Shown here: piece after piece, positions 1 through 11,631 of the stretch
Layout of the letters: each line of letters starts with the position of its first letter
How positions within the stretch are numbered: the first letter of the stretch is position 1
Assembly: GCF_020379485.1 (NCBI RefSeq)
Contig: NC_063438.1
Coordinates: 2,790,001-2,854,000, forward strand
Length of the DNA stretch: 64,000 bases
Source: Brassica napus
Lineage: Eukaryota > Streptophyta > Magnoliopsida > Brassicales > Brassicaceae
Reading direction: 5' to 3'
Made by a program: the position numbers and the translations under genes
Notes under the pieces: model-generated
Told to the model about the DNA's origin: nothing
Database searches by the model: none
The model's input: only the letters and a program-made list of their open reading frames with translations

Positions 1-96
1 AGCTCTTATATTGGCTTTGTGGTTCATAAGAGTTTCAAGAATGGTGAAACTGGAAGCATCGTGGCGAGTGGCTCCCCTTCTAAGGAGATCTGCCTC
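1..96 (-). CDS. Unidentified coding exon, cut by the left edge
   Basis: On the minus strand a typical acceptor (TTTCACACAG) is followed by 32 open codons running to the window edge, beginning EADLLRRGATRHDASS. I do not recognise the family. Composition is gene-like compared with the AT-rich DNA to its right. It lies on the same strand as the Helitron terminus at 1560, so it could be a captured gene fragment or a normal host exon. Only the left neighbour sequence could decide this. Confidence 0.3.
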
Positions 97-559
97 CTGT
101 GTGAAATAGTTTAACAAAACATAAAGATTAAAATAGTTTAATAAAACATAAACGAAGGTTGACGTTTTTACATTATGAAAAAGTAATTGTGGGTTTAAAA
201 TATTTGGGCTCAAGTTATGTTGGGCTCTATGTCTAAAACATGATTTGAACTTAAAAACTAAAAATAAATAAAAAAACGTTAGGTTATCTTTCTTTTTTTT
301 TTCTCCGTCGTCGGGACAGCATCACCTGTGGGATCCCTGACATGATTAGAGCTTAAGTTTGTGAGATTGGGGAGCGATAATAGTGTGATGCATTATTGAA
401 GAGGAGTTTACTTACATCTGTTAGGCTTCGTCCGCATCATTCCATTGTCGTTGGTCCTCGGGTGCTTCGTCGTCGTCGGAATCTGCAAAATAAAAGGTTT
501 TAATTTGTTAAGTAAGATGTCTTTTATTTCTTTTAGATTCGGTTGCTAAAAACATAATT

Positions 560-959
560 CATTCAGTTTTCCTGTTTTGTTTGGAGATTGCAGGGATGAA
601 ACTGTGGATCACAGAATCCTGTAAGAAAAACAGAGAAAAATCATTATTTGTTCATAGAAAAACCCATAGACAAAACCAAAACAAAAACATGAAGACACGT
701 TTCATATATAAACAAAGAATAAGCAAAGCAGAGTTAAAGTGATAAAAAATAAGTTTGAAACAATCATCACCAGTTCATCAAGGAGGAGAATGGTGATGTC
801 CATAAACTCTCCATTCTTGTTAATGTTACTGGAATCCTAGAATCGGATGAGCCGACCAACAATGGACTGAGTGGACCTTCCAAGGCGGAGAGAGTTGAAG
901 GTGGAGTAGGGAACGGCGGCAATGGCGGCTGATGCGGCTGGAGCAGCTGGATAAGTCAT
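560..959 (-). pseudogene. RPA1-like (OB-fold) N-terminal pseudogene fragment
   Basis: A minus-strand exon (959-771) opens with ATG and encodes 40 residues ending QSIVGRLIRF, then an in-frame TAG at 839-837, then DSSNINKNGEFMDITILLLD. This resembles the first OB-fold of the replication protein A 70-kDa-like family (usual form RFWDS, so the TAG replaces TGG). A good donor (GTGATG) follows. The next exon, from an acceptor at 618, reads DSVIHSFIPA and soon meets a stop. The nonsense codon, the missing remainder and the Helitron setting indicate a dead copy. Plant Helitrons often carry RPA-like genes. Two TGGGCT-like motifs sit upstream near 1270-1290. Confidence 0.6.
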
Positions 960-1560
960 TTTTGCGACGGATGTGAGAAAGTAAAGCGATCGGAAAACTG
1001 AGAAAGAAAAGTTTGAGACAAGATGGAGCTTTTACCTCGAGGGATTCTATATATATGAGAGCTCTGAAGGCGTTAGAGGAGAAACTAAGCGTTTGGTAGG
1101 CGCAAAACGTGCATAGAGCCTTAAAGATCGACCATAATAGCTGATTGCCGGAAGGAGAATCGCAAGCGACGAAGGAGATGGTGAAGATGGCGGCTTCCCT
1201 AATCTTCTTGGCTTTGTCTGTATCACCACTTTGGACAGATACAAAGCCTAATAAACAGAAAATCAATAAGCCCAAAGCCCACTTTTTGTTGAATTCCATT
1301 CGTTACCCATCAATTTAAAAAAAAAAAGAGGTGGGGTCCACAATGTTATATTAATTTCCGACCTTCATAATATATATTAGTTTCGGCCATCATTGTACAA
1401 AGTATCCTTTAGTGTAGTGTTGTAGTTGTGGGTGTTTATATCTCAATAACCTGGGTTTCAATCACATATTTGACACTTTTTCACACTTTTAAAAAGTGGG
1501 ACCCACAAACCGCTGACGTGTCGCATCAGGGGGAGAGAAACTCTTCTATTATATAATAGA

Positions 1561-3190
1561 TTTATGGTAAATTCATAAAATACTAAATTTGAAAATATTC
1601 TATTATATTACTTAGATATAATATAGATTTATTTGGAAATTTTAATATTTGTTAATCAGTAGGTTTAGTTTGGTACACAAATAATCAGCAATATAAAATT
1701 TATTTCAAGACATTCTAAAATATAACTTCAGAGTTTCCATAAACAATTTAAATAAATTTGTATGTTTATTTACTTTTATATTAATGAATAAATGTATATA
1801 AAAAGAAGCACCAACGATTGTGGAAGGGCAGAGGTCATGCAAGAGGCAACCTAATTCAGAGAGTAAAAATTGTATGAAGGATAGTGAATGCCAGGAGGTT
1901 TGCATCTATGCCGAGAAAGCAATGCGTGCTACTTGTGATTATACATTCCCAAGGCGCCGGTGTTTCTGCCACTTTCCATGTTAATCAACAGAGCTGTTCC
2001 AAGACATTTTTATGCCCTATGCCAAATAAATATTACTAGATGACTTTCTGCAATACCGCGGGATAAAGTTCATTTTAATATTATTATAATAAGTTTTTTA
2101 TATAATTGAAATTTATAAAAATTTTGATAAATTAAATTTTTGATAAAAATCAATGAATCTTTTTGATAGGTTAATAATGTAAGAATAAAATAAATTTTAT
2201 TACTATATACTAACCATTTTAACACATATTTTTCATAATTATGAAAAATTACAAATTAAAATGATAAACTATCATATATGAGTTGTGATATTATCTAGTA
2301 TTTATGGTAAATTCAGAAAATACTCAATTTCTAAATATTCTATTATATTACTTAGATATAATATAGATTTATTTGGAAATTAATATTTATTAATTATTAG
2401 GTTTGGTTTTGTACACATATAATCAGCAATATAAAATTAATTTCAAGACATTCTAAAATATAACTTCAGAGTTTCCATAAACAATTTAAAGAAATTTGTA
2501 TGTTTATTTACTTTTATATTAGATATAATATACTAATTAACAAAGTTAAGGGTCTAATCAAAATACATCTATGAATTCAGATAATTGGATGAAGCTTTAG
2601 AATATAGATAATTTTGTTTGTCTTAAGGTCCATTTCAATATTATTATAATAAGTTTTCTATATAATTGAAATTAATAAAAATTTCGATAAATTAAATTTT
2701 TGATAAATATCAGTGAATCTTTTTGGTAGGTGAATAATGTAAGAATAACCTAAATTTTATTACAATATTTTAACCATTTTACCACATATTTTCATAATTA
2801 TGAAAAATACAAATTAAAAAGATAAACTATCATATATGAGTTGTGATATTATCTAATATTTATGGTAAATTCAGAAAATACTAAATTTGAAAATATTCTA
2901 TTATATTACTCAGATATAATATATATTTATTTGGAAATTTTAATATTTATTAATCATTAAGTTTAGTTTTGTACACAAATAATCAGCAATATAAAATTAA
3001 TTTCAAGACATTCTAAAATAATACTTCAGAGTTTCCATAAACAATTTAAAGAAATTTGTATGTTTATTTACTTTTATATTAGATATAATATACTAATTAA
3101 CAAAGTTAAGGGTCCAATCAAAATACATCTATGAATTCAGATAATTAGAAGAAACTTTAGAATATAGATAATTTTGTTTGTCTTAAAGCT
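1561..3190. repeat. AT-rich tandem repeat, three units of about 560 bp
   Basis: A block of about 220 bp starting TTTATGGTAAATTC occurs at about 1561-1780, 2302-2520 and 2858-3085. A companion block starting ATATTATTATAATAAG occurs at about 2077-2310 and 2640-2870. Units two and three are about 556 bp apart. Unit one is longer because a defensin-like exon and its downstream DNA (about 1790-2065) replace the segment TAGATATAATATACTAATTA found in the other two. Copies are clearly similar, with scattered substitutions. The left end is cut by the Helitron boundary at 1560. Confidence 0.8.
1806..1984 (+). pseudogene. Defensin-like (DEFL) mature-peptide exon, probable orphan
   Basis: After an AG at 1804-1805 a 59-codon open stretch ends with TAA at 1982-1984. 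It has eight cysteines at codon positions 12, 23, 29, 33, 44, 53, 55 and 59, counting the codon at 1805 as 1. The spacing includes C-x3-C (CQEVC) and C-x-C (CFC), the cysteine-stabilised alpha-beta pattern of plant defensin-like peptides. Such genes usually have exon 1 for a secretion signal and exon 2 for the mature peptide, often with a phase-1 junction as here. An in-frame stop lies just upstream (1799-1801) and I found no signal-peptide exon before the Helitron boundary. Exon 1 may be lost or displaced, so this is either a remnant or a gene split by the insertion. Confidence 0.65.
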
Positions 3191-3950
3191 ACATATTCAT
3201 ATTCTGATAAAGATGAAAATCATGTAAACTAAAATCAAATATTATATTCTTCATTATAGCAATCTATAAAAATAAACTAATACATAACCGAATATGAAGC
3301 CACATATTCTATAAAAATATTATTTGAAAACTGTCTTAAGCAAAATATTAAATATAATTCGGTGCATAATGTTTTGAAAATATATTCTTAGAATTATTTT
3401 CTAATCTTATTTCTACTTCTTTTAATAACTTATACATGTGCTAAAGATGCATGTTATATTTATAATATATGAAATTAACCTAACAACACATAACAATGAA
3501 ACCTTTATTGGTATTATTTGTTTGAGAATTATGAAAATCTAAAATTTTTGATTAATCAGTGATCTCTAATTCATTAATCAAAAATATATAACCTTTATAA
3601 TACCAAAAATATTGATATAATCCGTTCATGACATATAAAAAGAATTTGCGGTATGCTATTAATAAAATAATATCATATATTCATGTAGATGATAATTATC
3701 ATACTTTTTAAAAAAACTATTTGATATCTAATATGTAAATATTATTAAAAATATTAATTAAAATCATTGACTCAACTACAATATAGAAAATTCGTTTTTA
3801 TCTAATAATAATAAATATAATAGTATATGAAATATTGTAATTATCATGTTTCCAAATTAAAAATTAAGAATATTTATAGAAATGTTGACTAAATTTAAGA
3901 GTTACAGAGAAGATGACAAATAAGCAAATTTACTTCTAAAATAATAGCAG
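3191..3950. other. AT-rich intergenic DNA
   Basis: Very AT-rich sequence with many short poly-A and poly-T runs. No open frame of useful length, no RNA gene and no recognisable transposon ends were found. Confidence 0.5.
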
Positions 3951-3954
3951 TGTT

Positions 3955-4425
3955 CGAAAATGCGGGCGCCTAGCCGTATAATCGGCCAACGCCGCGATTA
4001 TGACTAATCGCCTTACCTATGCTGACGACCAAAAAATAGGTCAATGAAAGCGATTAATCGGGTTTAAACCGATTTAATCCGCCTAAACCCGCATAATTGT
4101 TTTCTATTTGGCTGATTATAGACTTATATTTAAGCTCAACTGCAAGCAACTACTGAAAATAGTGGGTGTATCGAACTAGGGATCTCAAACTGCACAATCA
4201 TCTTCGCACGCCACTACACCATGATGTCTCAATGTGTATTTGGATGTTTATATTCATATTTGTAAATATTTAGATATTAGTGTTTCAAAAAAAAAAATTT
4301 TATATATTTATAATTTTAAAATATATTAGAAAACAAATCTCAGATTATCCTCTGATTATTCCCCGATTTTTCAACAACTCGCTAGCTCGCTGGCCGCCCG
4401 ACTAACGCCTGGAATAATAATAGTA
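3955..4425 (-). mobile_element. SINE-like repeat with tRNA-type promoter boxes
   Basis: On the minus strand a pol III A box (TGGTGTAGTGG, 4221-4211) is followed about 34 bases later by a B box (AGTTCGATACACC, 4177-4165). This is the spacing and consensus of tRNA-derived SINEs. The core is embedded in a distinct GC-rich and CG-containing stretch (GCGGGCGCCTAGCCG at the left, GGCCGCCCGACTAACGCC at the right) that contrasts with its AT-rich surroundings. I did not find convincing target duplications, so the outer limits are approximate and the element may be a compound of two repeats. Confidence 0.45.
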
Positions 4426-4687
4426 TAGATGAGTGTTGTTTTCTTCACATAATTGTAACCAGTGCGTCTCCAGGAACACTGCAACTGATGGATATTCTGT
4501 GTTGTGTTTTTTATAATATTTAGAAACTCTTGAGAAAATAATTAAAAAGTTTTTTTACTTGAAATCATCAAAACCACAACTGTAACTTGAAAAAACAAAC
4601 ACAAAACGAAAATGAGAAAAAAAAACTCTAGTTGATACGAATAGAAACGACCAACAACTCCACTTCAATCCATGCACTTCATGCTCT

Positions 4688-5862
<1,175 letters not shown>

Positions 5863-5937
5863 CTTGAACAACTAAGAGTTTCTTCACTGTCTCGATGAGA
5901 TCGTTGCAGCTGCGCGTCAAGAGAGAAGCCTTTATAT

Positions 5938-6055
5938 ACTAAACCCTAGTTTTATTCATTTACGATTGGGTCGACATCTCGTTTTGTAAAAGCTCAATCG
6001 TTGGGCTTTAGATCATGTTTTGTAATAGCCCATTATAGGAAGAAAGGCCCATAAC
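5938..6055 (-). promoter_or_regulatory. RPS13 promoter motifs: telo-box and site II
   Basis: Just upstream of the RPS13 start on the minus strand is an AAACCCTA telo-box match, written on the plus strand at 5940-5947. Three TGGGCY (site II) cores or complements follow at about 6003-6008, 6028-6033 and 6044-6049. This pairing is known from promoters of plant translation genes, where it supports coordinated expression in dividing cells. A TATATAAA-type element is visible near 5932-5938. Confidence 0.7.
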
Positions 6056-6064
6056 TAAAATATG

Positions 6065-7140
6065 CCATTTGATCTATTTTATTTCTTTATAAATAAAAGC
6101 CCGTACGTCAGTTTTGGTACTAAGCGAAAAACAACTAGTAATTACTAATTAAAATTCGGTTATGTTCGACTCGATTTTTTGGATGATTTCTGATAATTTA
6201 AAGTGATAATTTATTGTAATTTGCATACAAATATTGGATAATTCAACAGGTCCTATGATTTTGAATTTTTCGTGATTATTGTCTCTTTTAGTTAATATCA
6301 ATACGATTTTGGATCGATTTGTTTTGGTTTCTTGGTTCTCATATAATGTATTCAGCCTTTTTTTTTAGAGTGATAAAATATAGTTGACGCAGTGAGCGAG
6401 ATCTTTGCCTTTGCATGTATAGTATGAAAGTGTGATCATGCATATGCTTAAAGCTGGATTTAGTCTTTTAAGTTGTAATTGATCAATGTTTTGAATGGAT
6501 TATTACTCTTTGATAATACCATAATGTCAGAAAATGATCATAAAATAACAGCATATCAAGAACTACGTAAAAGAAATTAAAGGTTTAGAGAAACGCAAGA
6601 ATAAATAAGAGTGAGAATATTAAAAGCAAAAGAGAAAACTTGTGAGGATATGTATGTCGATGAGATTATTGTTAATTAACTAAAGTGCACATTTGTCTGG
6701 GTCACGTGATTCCTTGTGAGCAGTATTCGATGTTAGCATATAAATAGCATCCTTATAAGTTATAACATGTGAAAAATAATATCCTTAATATATGTACTGC
6801 ATTCTTGAAAACTATATGTCTTGAACTTGCTTGGTTAATTGTAGTCTCCAATAAATCTTGGTTTCTATGAAACAAACACCACATCATATCAATAACAAAA
6901 AACTATTCAGATTAATATACATTGCATTGATTTCCATGGGTATAAAGTTTGATATAATTCTGTAAACATCTATGACTACATCTACGAACTCTCACGAATA
7001 TATATGCAGTAGATGTATATATTAGTTTCTAAGGTTTGTTTACTTAACCATCCTTTAGTCTCTATTATTGAAGCTCTTTCTTTTTTTGAAACTCTTTTTT
7101 TTTTGAACAAAATAAGATTGAAGCTCTTTTGTTTTTGAAC
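6065..7140. other. Intergenic DNA, no gene seen
   Basis: AT-rich sequence between the RPS13 promoter and a LINE fragment. No open frame, structural RNA or transposon termini could be supported. Confidence 0.5.
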
Positions 7141-7495
7141 AACCAAATATTTCATTCATAAACTTAAAGACGTAGCATAGGGTTTGCGTGATACAAGGCA
7201 TATTTAGCTAAAGCATTTGCAGCCGAGTTTAAGCTTCTAGGAACATAAGAAAAAGTAATAGGTGAGAAAGATGAAGATGAAGATAGGTTCTCCATATCTA
7301 AACTGATTCTGTAGAGCTCCACTTGATGTTGCTTCGAGATTGGTGATTTGATAAGCACATGATTATCTGATTTGAGGCAGTTATTGGATAGATGAAGGGC
7401 CCTAGCTTAGCTTGAAAGAGAGCTTCCCGAACCGCTAGCACCTCGACCATCAGGGGTGATGTGACGAACAATTCCGTTGAAGTGCCCTGTCTCAT
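7140..7495 (-). pseudogene. LINE 3' fragment with RNase H-like (RVT_3) domain
   Basis: Two overlapping minus-strand frames together cover a typical plant LINE RNase H tail. One contains SPLMVEVLAVREALFQAK. The other contains VELYRISLDMENLSS and FSYVPRSLNSAANALAK, matching the family pattern of VPR-N-AD-LAK. The change of frame between them near 7300-7358 shows a frameshift, so the copy is dead. No reverse transcriptase domain lies upstream, as expected for a truncated copy. Poly-T rich DNA (7079-7135) on the plus strand may be the remains of its poly-A tail. Confidence 0.7.
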
Positions 7496-7499
7496 TCAG

Positions 7500-8700
7500 A
7501 TTACTATAAAGCACATTAGTGTCTCGGGCTTAAATTTCGAACCCTATGACTATATTTTCGAACTCTCATAGATATATTTACGGTTCCAAGTTAACCATGC
7601 TTTAGTCTATTATTATATGCTTTACAAAAATGTTACTTTATATGCGTAATCTTAACACATAGTAGTCTATATATGCGTAATCTTTAACACATAGTGAATC
7701 GAGTAAACAATTACCGTGAGTTTACGTCACAGTCACAGAACCGAGACTACTGTTTCACTGTACCAGAATTGAAATGGTTACATTTTTAATGTGATATGTG
7801 TGATGCATATGGTGTGTTGGGGTTGAATGACTTTGATTACGAATCAATTATTTGAGGGGCGAGCTGTTAGGTATGATAATGGCATACATTGGTCAACTGT
7901 GTGAACAAAATAAATATCTGCCAAAGCTGAGAGCCTGAGAGGACTACTATTTCCACCATAATCAAAGATTTAATTAATAATTATATTTTAAATACTGATC
8001 GTAATTTTACATGAGTTTTGTTTGATATAACTCACTGTTTGTATTTACTATATTATTAGTTGTTACACAGATATAAGTATCATGGAACACATTAAAAATG
8101 TAATCATTAGCTTGCATATTGTTTGTATCATGGACACTACTTCGTTTTGTCTTCCCGTGTTAGGTGAGACAAAAGAAATAATCAAATCTTACCTTTTATA
8201 TTAGAATTTTCTGAATTCGAAATGTGGATACGACAACAAAATTGTTGGTTAGTATAGTTTCGTATTGCTTAACGTATAGCAAATGTTAATTGAAAACTTG
8301 AAATACGTGATGAAGCTACTTAACTATAAGTACTTGTACACACACAAAATCATGATAACAATGCATTTGAAAATGTCGAGATTTTCTAACATCTGGTAAC
8401 TAATTGGCACGCGTATATATAGCGTTGGACAGTTTTAGATATATTAAATCAAAGAAAGCATCGAACAAACACGAGTTTCGTTTTTCAACGTCTGAATATA
8501 CGAGACGAAGAAAACATAGACTTATAAATAGTATTGCTATTTATAGTTCCACTTAGATTTAGACACGATATGTAACAAAACAAAATACATAGATGTGCAC
8601 AAAAACAAAACAAGGATGATATTCCGTTGAATGCGGTGCCTACCAAGTACCAACATATTCAATATTATGATTATTATTTGAATTTTTACTCTTAACAATA
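7500..8700. other. Intergenic DNA, no gene seen
   Basis: AT-rich. The motif CTTTAACACATAGT-like is repeated near 7650-7695 (CGTAATCTTAACACATAGT and CGTAATCTTTAACACATAG). Nothing else could be supported. Confidence 0.45.
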
Positions 8701-8718
8701 GTAGTATGAAACATCGTA

Positions 8719-9491
8719 ACATTTAATGTATCATAGAGTTCGAGTGGTAGGGGATGGTAGACTTTTTTTCTCTCTTCTCTCTCTTTGAGATTCCGAGAGA
8801 TTAAGAGTTGCGGTGGTCCCCTCGACGGTGGAAAAATCCGATTCCGGTACATGGTGGTCCTCTCGACGGCGTGTAGCCGGCTCCTGCTTCTGGTGGTTCC
8901 GCGCTTCTTCTGGCGGAACTATCCGGTTTCCGTTTTTCACGGTGATGAAGCTCTGACTGCGTGTGGTGCTCGCCGGTTATAGTCTAATGTTTGGGTTGGT
9001 GACCGAGGTGTGACGAGTTCATGGTGTGTGAGGACCTGAGATTGGATGAGCTCTCGATTTCAGTTTCGATTGAGCTCTCTATAGCGTTCGATTGAAGAAG
9101 CTGTTTCCATTAACCTTCCAATACAGTAGTTGGAGGTGGTTGCGGTGATTCTGTTAAGGTCCATGGCGTCGCGTTCTGATCCCGGCGTGTTCCGGCGAAG
9201 TTTGCGGTTGTTTTCCGTCTTCGGCTTGCGCTCGGTGCCGGTGTCTATTTGTGTGACGCGTGTCTCGCCTCGTTGTTTCTGGCTGACACGTGTCTTCTCG
9301 TTTCGTTAAAAGTAACACGCGTTTCGTTGGCGTGTTTTCTTGTCGGTTCGTCCGGTTTGTTATTGGGCCTGAGGCCGTTTGTAGTTTGTCTTCGACTTGG
9401 TCCGTTTGGTCTGTTTCGTTGGGTTATGATGTTTTTTTGGTGTTGGGCTTGGCCCGTTTAATAAAATAATATTTAGAGGCAAAAAAAAAAA
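8719..9491 (+). mobile_element. Non-LTR retroelement insertion with poly-A and target duplications
   Basis: The 18-bp sequence GTAGTATGAAACATCGTA occurs at 8701-8718 and again at 9492-9509. Between the copies lies about 770 bp of GC-richer DNA ending in an 11-base A tract. This is the signature of target-primed reverse transcription on the plus strand. The body has no long open frame. It contains CCGGCG-rich segments and a tail with TTGGGCTTGGCCCG followed by AATAAAATAAT. It looks like a LINE reduced to ends, or a non-autonomous relative. Because the duplications are identical, the insertion is probably recent. Confidence 0.8.
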
Positions 9492-9756
9492 GTAGTATGA
9501 AACATCGTACTCATGCAGTCATGCATCCAAACAAAATGTGACAGGCTGGGTTTGCTACCTGTGAGCCTTTCTCTTATAGACGAAGACGATTCAAACACTT
9601 GTATAAGAAGTGACCTTGATGATAACATATTATTGTTATGTATTTAACTTCTATAAATTTACCACCAAGGTCTTATATGGTGATATTAGACATGAGACAA
9701 ATACCTGAAAGTTCTTTATAATTTATATTTTTGCTTCGAAACATCATATCGAATGC

Positions 9757-10182
9757 TGTTAGATTCGGGTTTATTATGAGCTTTCAACTCAAAACCAATT
9801 GGCAATTAGTGGATTGGCCCTAACCCTTTATATATTACTTAATGTCCCATTGATTTTCCAATGTGGGATATACATATCCCTTAATACCCCCTCCTCGAGA
9901 TGATGGCTCTTATCGGCCAGAAATCTCGGAACCTTTTTAAGACAGTTATACTCGGTCGAGCGAGTCAATTACGACCTATATACCCGGTCGGGTAGGGTTA
10001 ATATTAATTAGGGGTTTAACTTATTAGGATCTGGGCTCTGATACCATGTTAGATTCGGGTTTATTATGGGCTTCCAACTCAAAACTAATTGGCAATTAGT
10101 GGATTGGCCCTAACCCTTTATATATTACTTAATGTACCATTGATTTTTCAATGTGGGATACATATCCCTTAATACCATAACA
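9757..10182 (-). mobile_element. TRIM (miniature LTR retrotransposon), minus strand
   Basis: Two direct repeats of about 130 bp, each starting TGTTAGATTCGGGTTTATTA, lie at 9757-9887 and 10047-10182. The internal part is only about 160 bp. Directly before the right repeat is GCTCTGATACCA (10035-10046), the complement of the initiator-Met tRNA primer binding site. Beside the left repeat is CCCCCTCCTC, the complement of a polypurine tract. So the element runs on the minus strand and has no coding capacity, which defines a TRIM. The left repeat lacks the outer ATAACA found on the right one. Flanks AATGC and CTAAG do not match as a target duplication. Confidence 0.88.
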
Positions 10183-10892
10183 CTAAGAGGATTTTTTAAC
10201 TTTGGCACGTTTAGTAGATGTACGATAGCTAAACTGTTCATAGATTAGTTGTTTTTTTTGGTCATATAGATTAGTTGTTTTAACTTGGGGTTTATGTATG
10301 AATTGAGAAACTTGAATGTTTTCTAACTACATGTCAATGATGTCATCATACACACAGAGAAATGACTGCACTAACTAAAGAGTTATAATGGACACATTAC
10401 TTTACGATAAATCTCAGTCTCACTCAAAACTACAATGATTTCATTCTGTCAAACGACACACACGCACAGAAATATTATTACATATATGACTGTATATCAT
10501 CCAGACATCCACCTCTACCGACGAAGTAATAGATTACAAAAAAGGAAACGAGACATCTTAAAGGAGCCCTATAGCCTTTTGCTTTATTCGCTTGCTTTAT
10601 GTCTTTCTTGTTTCTGTAAACTCACATGTTATACTTTAGAGTAGAGTGAGGTGTTGGTCCATTTACAATTTTTATGTGATCAAATCAAGAAAATAGCAAA
10701 ACACTATCTCAAGAGAGGTTCACATGTTTTTTTAAATAACTTATATTTGATTAATCGTGTAAAACAAAATGTTCACATGTTGCTTCTATTGACTTGCCTC
10801 CATCGTCTGCTTTGTCCCATTTGATGTACTCTTTGCCCATGCCTCTTGGATGCCTCTTTATCTTTCTTTTTATCTAAAAAAAAAATTGTATT

Positions 10893-10927
<35 letters not shown>

Positions 10928-11540
10928 ACCTACTCTTGTTTCATTCATGTAACAATTATTTGCAGCAAATATAGTAATTCAGTGGAATAATGTCAACAAA
11001 TGTCATTTATCTTTGTTCCTTATTCTCCATGTGAACATATAAGCTTGATATCAGGTTATATTATATTGTACATATCACATAGGTAAGGATATTTACTCAC
11101 GATGATCTGAAAATCACAAATACAACTATAATCTAGTTTGAAATGAGATAAAAACAAAACATATGGGAATAATTTTTTTGTACAAACATTTTCCCAAAGA
11201 AACTTGAACTAAACTAACGTGTATAAATGTTCATGGAGTATAGAACAAATGAGGTTTTTTTTTCATAGTGGAATGAAGCATTTATGAAAACTTATTATTT
11301 CATATTAATGTTAGCAAACCCTAACTTCAGTGGATATATGAAAAAGTGAAAACAATGATATGCAAAAGTACAATTTTATAGCTGGTGCACTGAAAAAGAA
11401 ACAACTTTTCTTACCATTAAATCTTAGTGAGAGTTGGCATCATTTTAAATTTTGAAAATAATAAAAAAGCTAGATTCGCCTAACTATTACTGTACTATAC
11501 TGAAAAGTCTTTAAAAAAGAATCTTTTACTTAGAAAAATA
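10183..11540. other. Intergenic DNA upstream of the LRR receptor gene
   Basis: AT-rich. It contains a TA dinucleotide run at about 10897-10922. No gene or transposon ends were found. The last few hundred bases are presumably the promoter of the receptor gene; a CT-rich 5' leader (CTCTCTCTCTCTC) lies at about 11602-11618. Confidence 0.5.
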
Positions 11541-11631
11541 AAATGTTTTGACTCTTCAAAAACCAAAAAAAGAGTCATTATCTTCTTCATCACTCTCACA
11601 CACTCTCTCTCTCTCTTCTCTTCAACCAAAC

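Larger units (their letters stand above)
1..1560 (-). mobile_element. Helitron, 5' terminal part (minus strand)
   Basis: Read on the minus strand, the element begins at 1560 with TCTATTATATAATAGAAGAG, the TC start and AT-rich opening typical of plant Helitrons. The preceding host base is A (complement of T at 1561), matching the A|T insertion rule. The boundary is supported independently: 1561 starts in the middle of a repeat unit (TTTATGGTAAATTC) whose other copies, near 2300 and 2855, continue leftward with GTGATATTATCTA. The element contains RPA-like debris. I could not find a hairpin plus CTRR 3' end, so the element may continue left of the window and the left limit is arbitrary. Confidence 0.55.

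Noticed and set aside
826..1299. 157-codon minus-strand frame starting with a signal-peptide-like MEFNKKWALGLLIF
   Set aside because: It runs through a good donor site and into the RPA-like exon in a different frame. The region is better read as promoter and leader of the RPA-like remnant inside a Helitron.
8785..9461. Short open frames on both strands
   Set aside because: They lie in the non-coding body of the LINE-type insertion and resemble no family.
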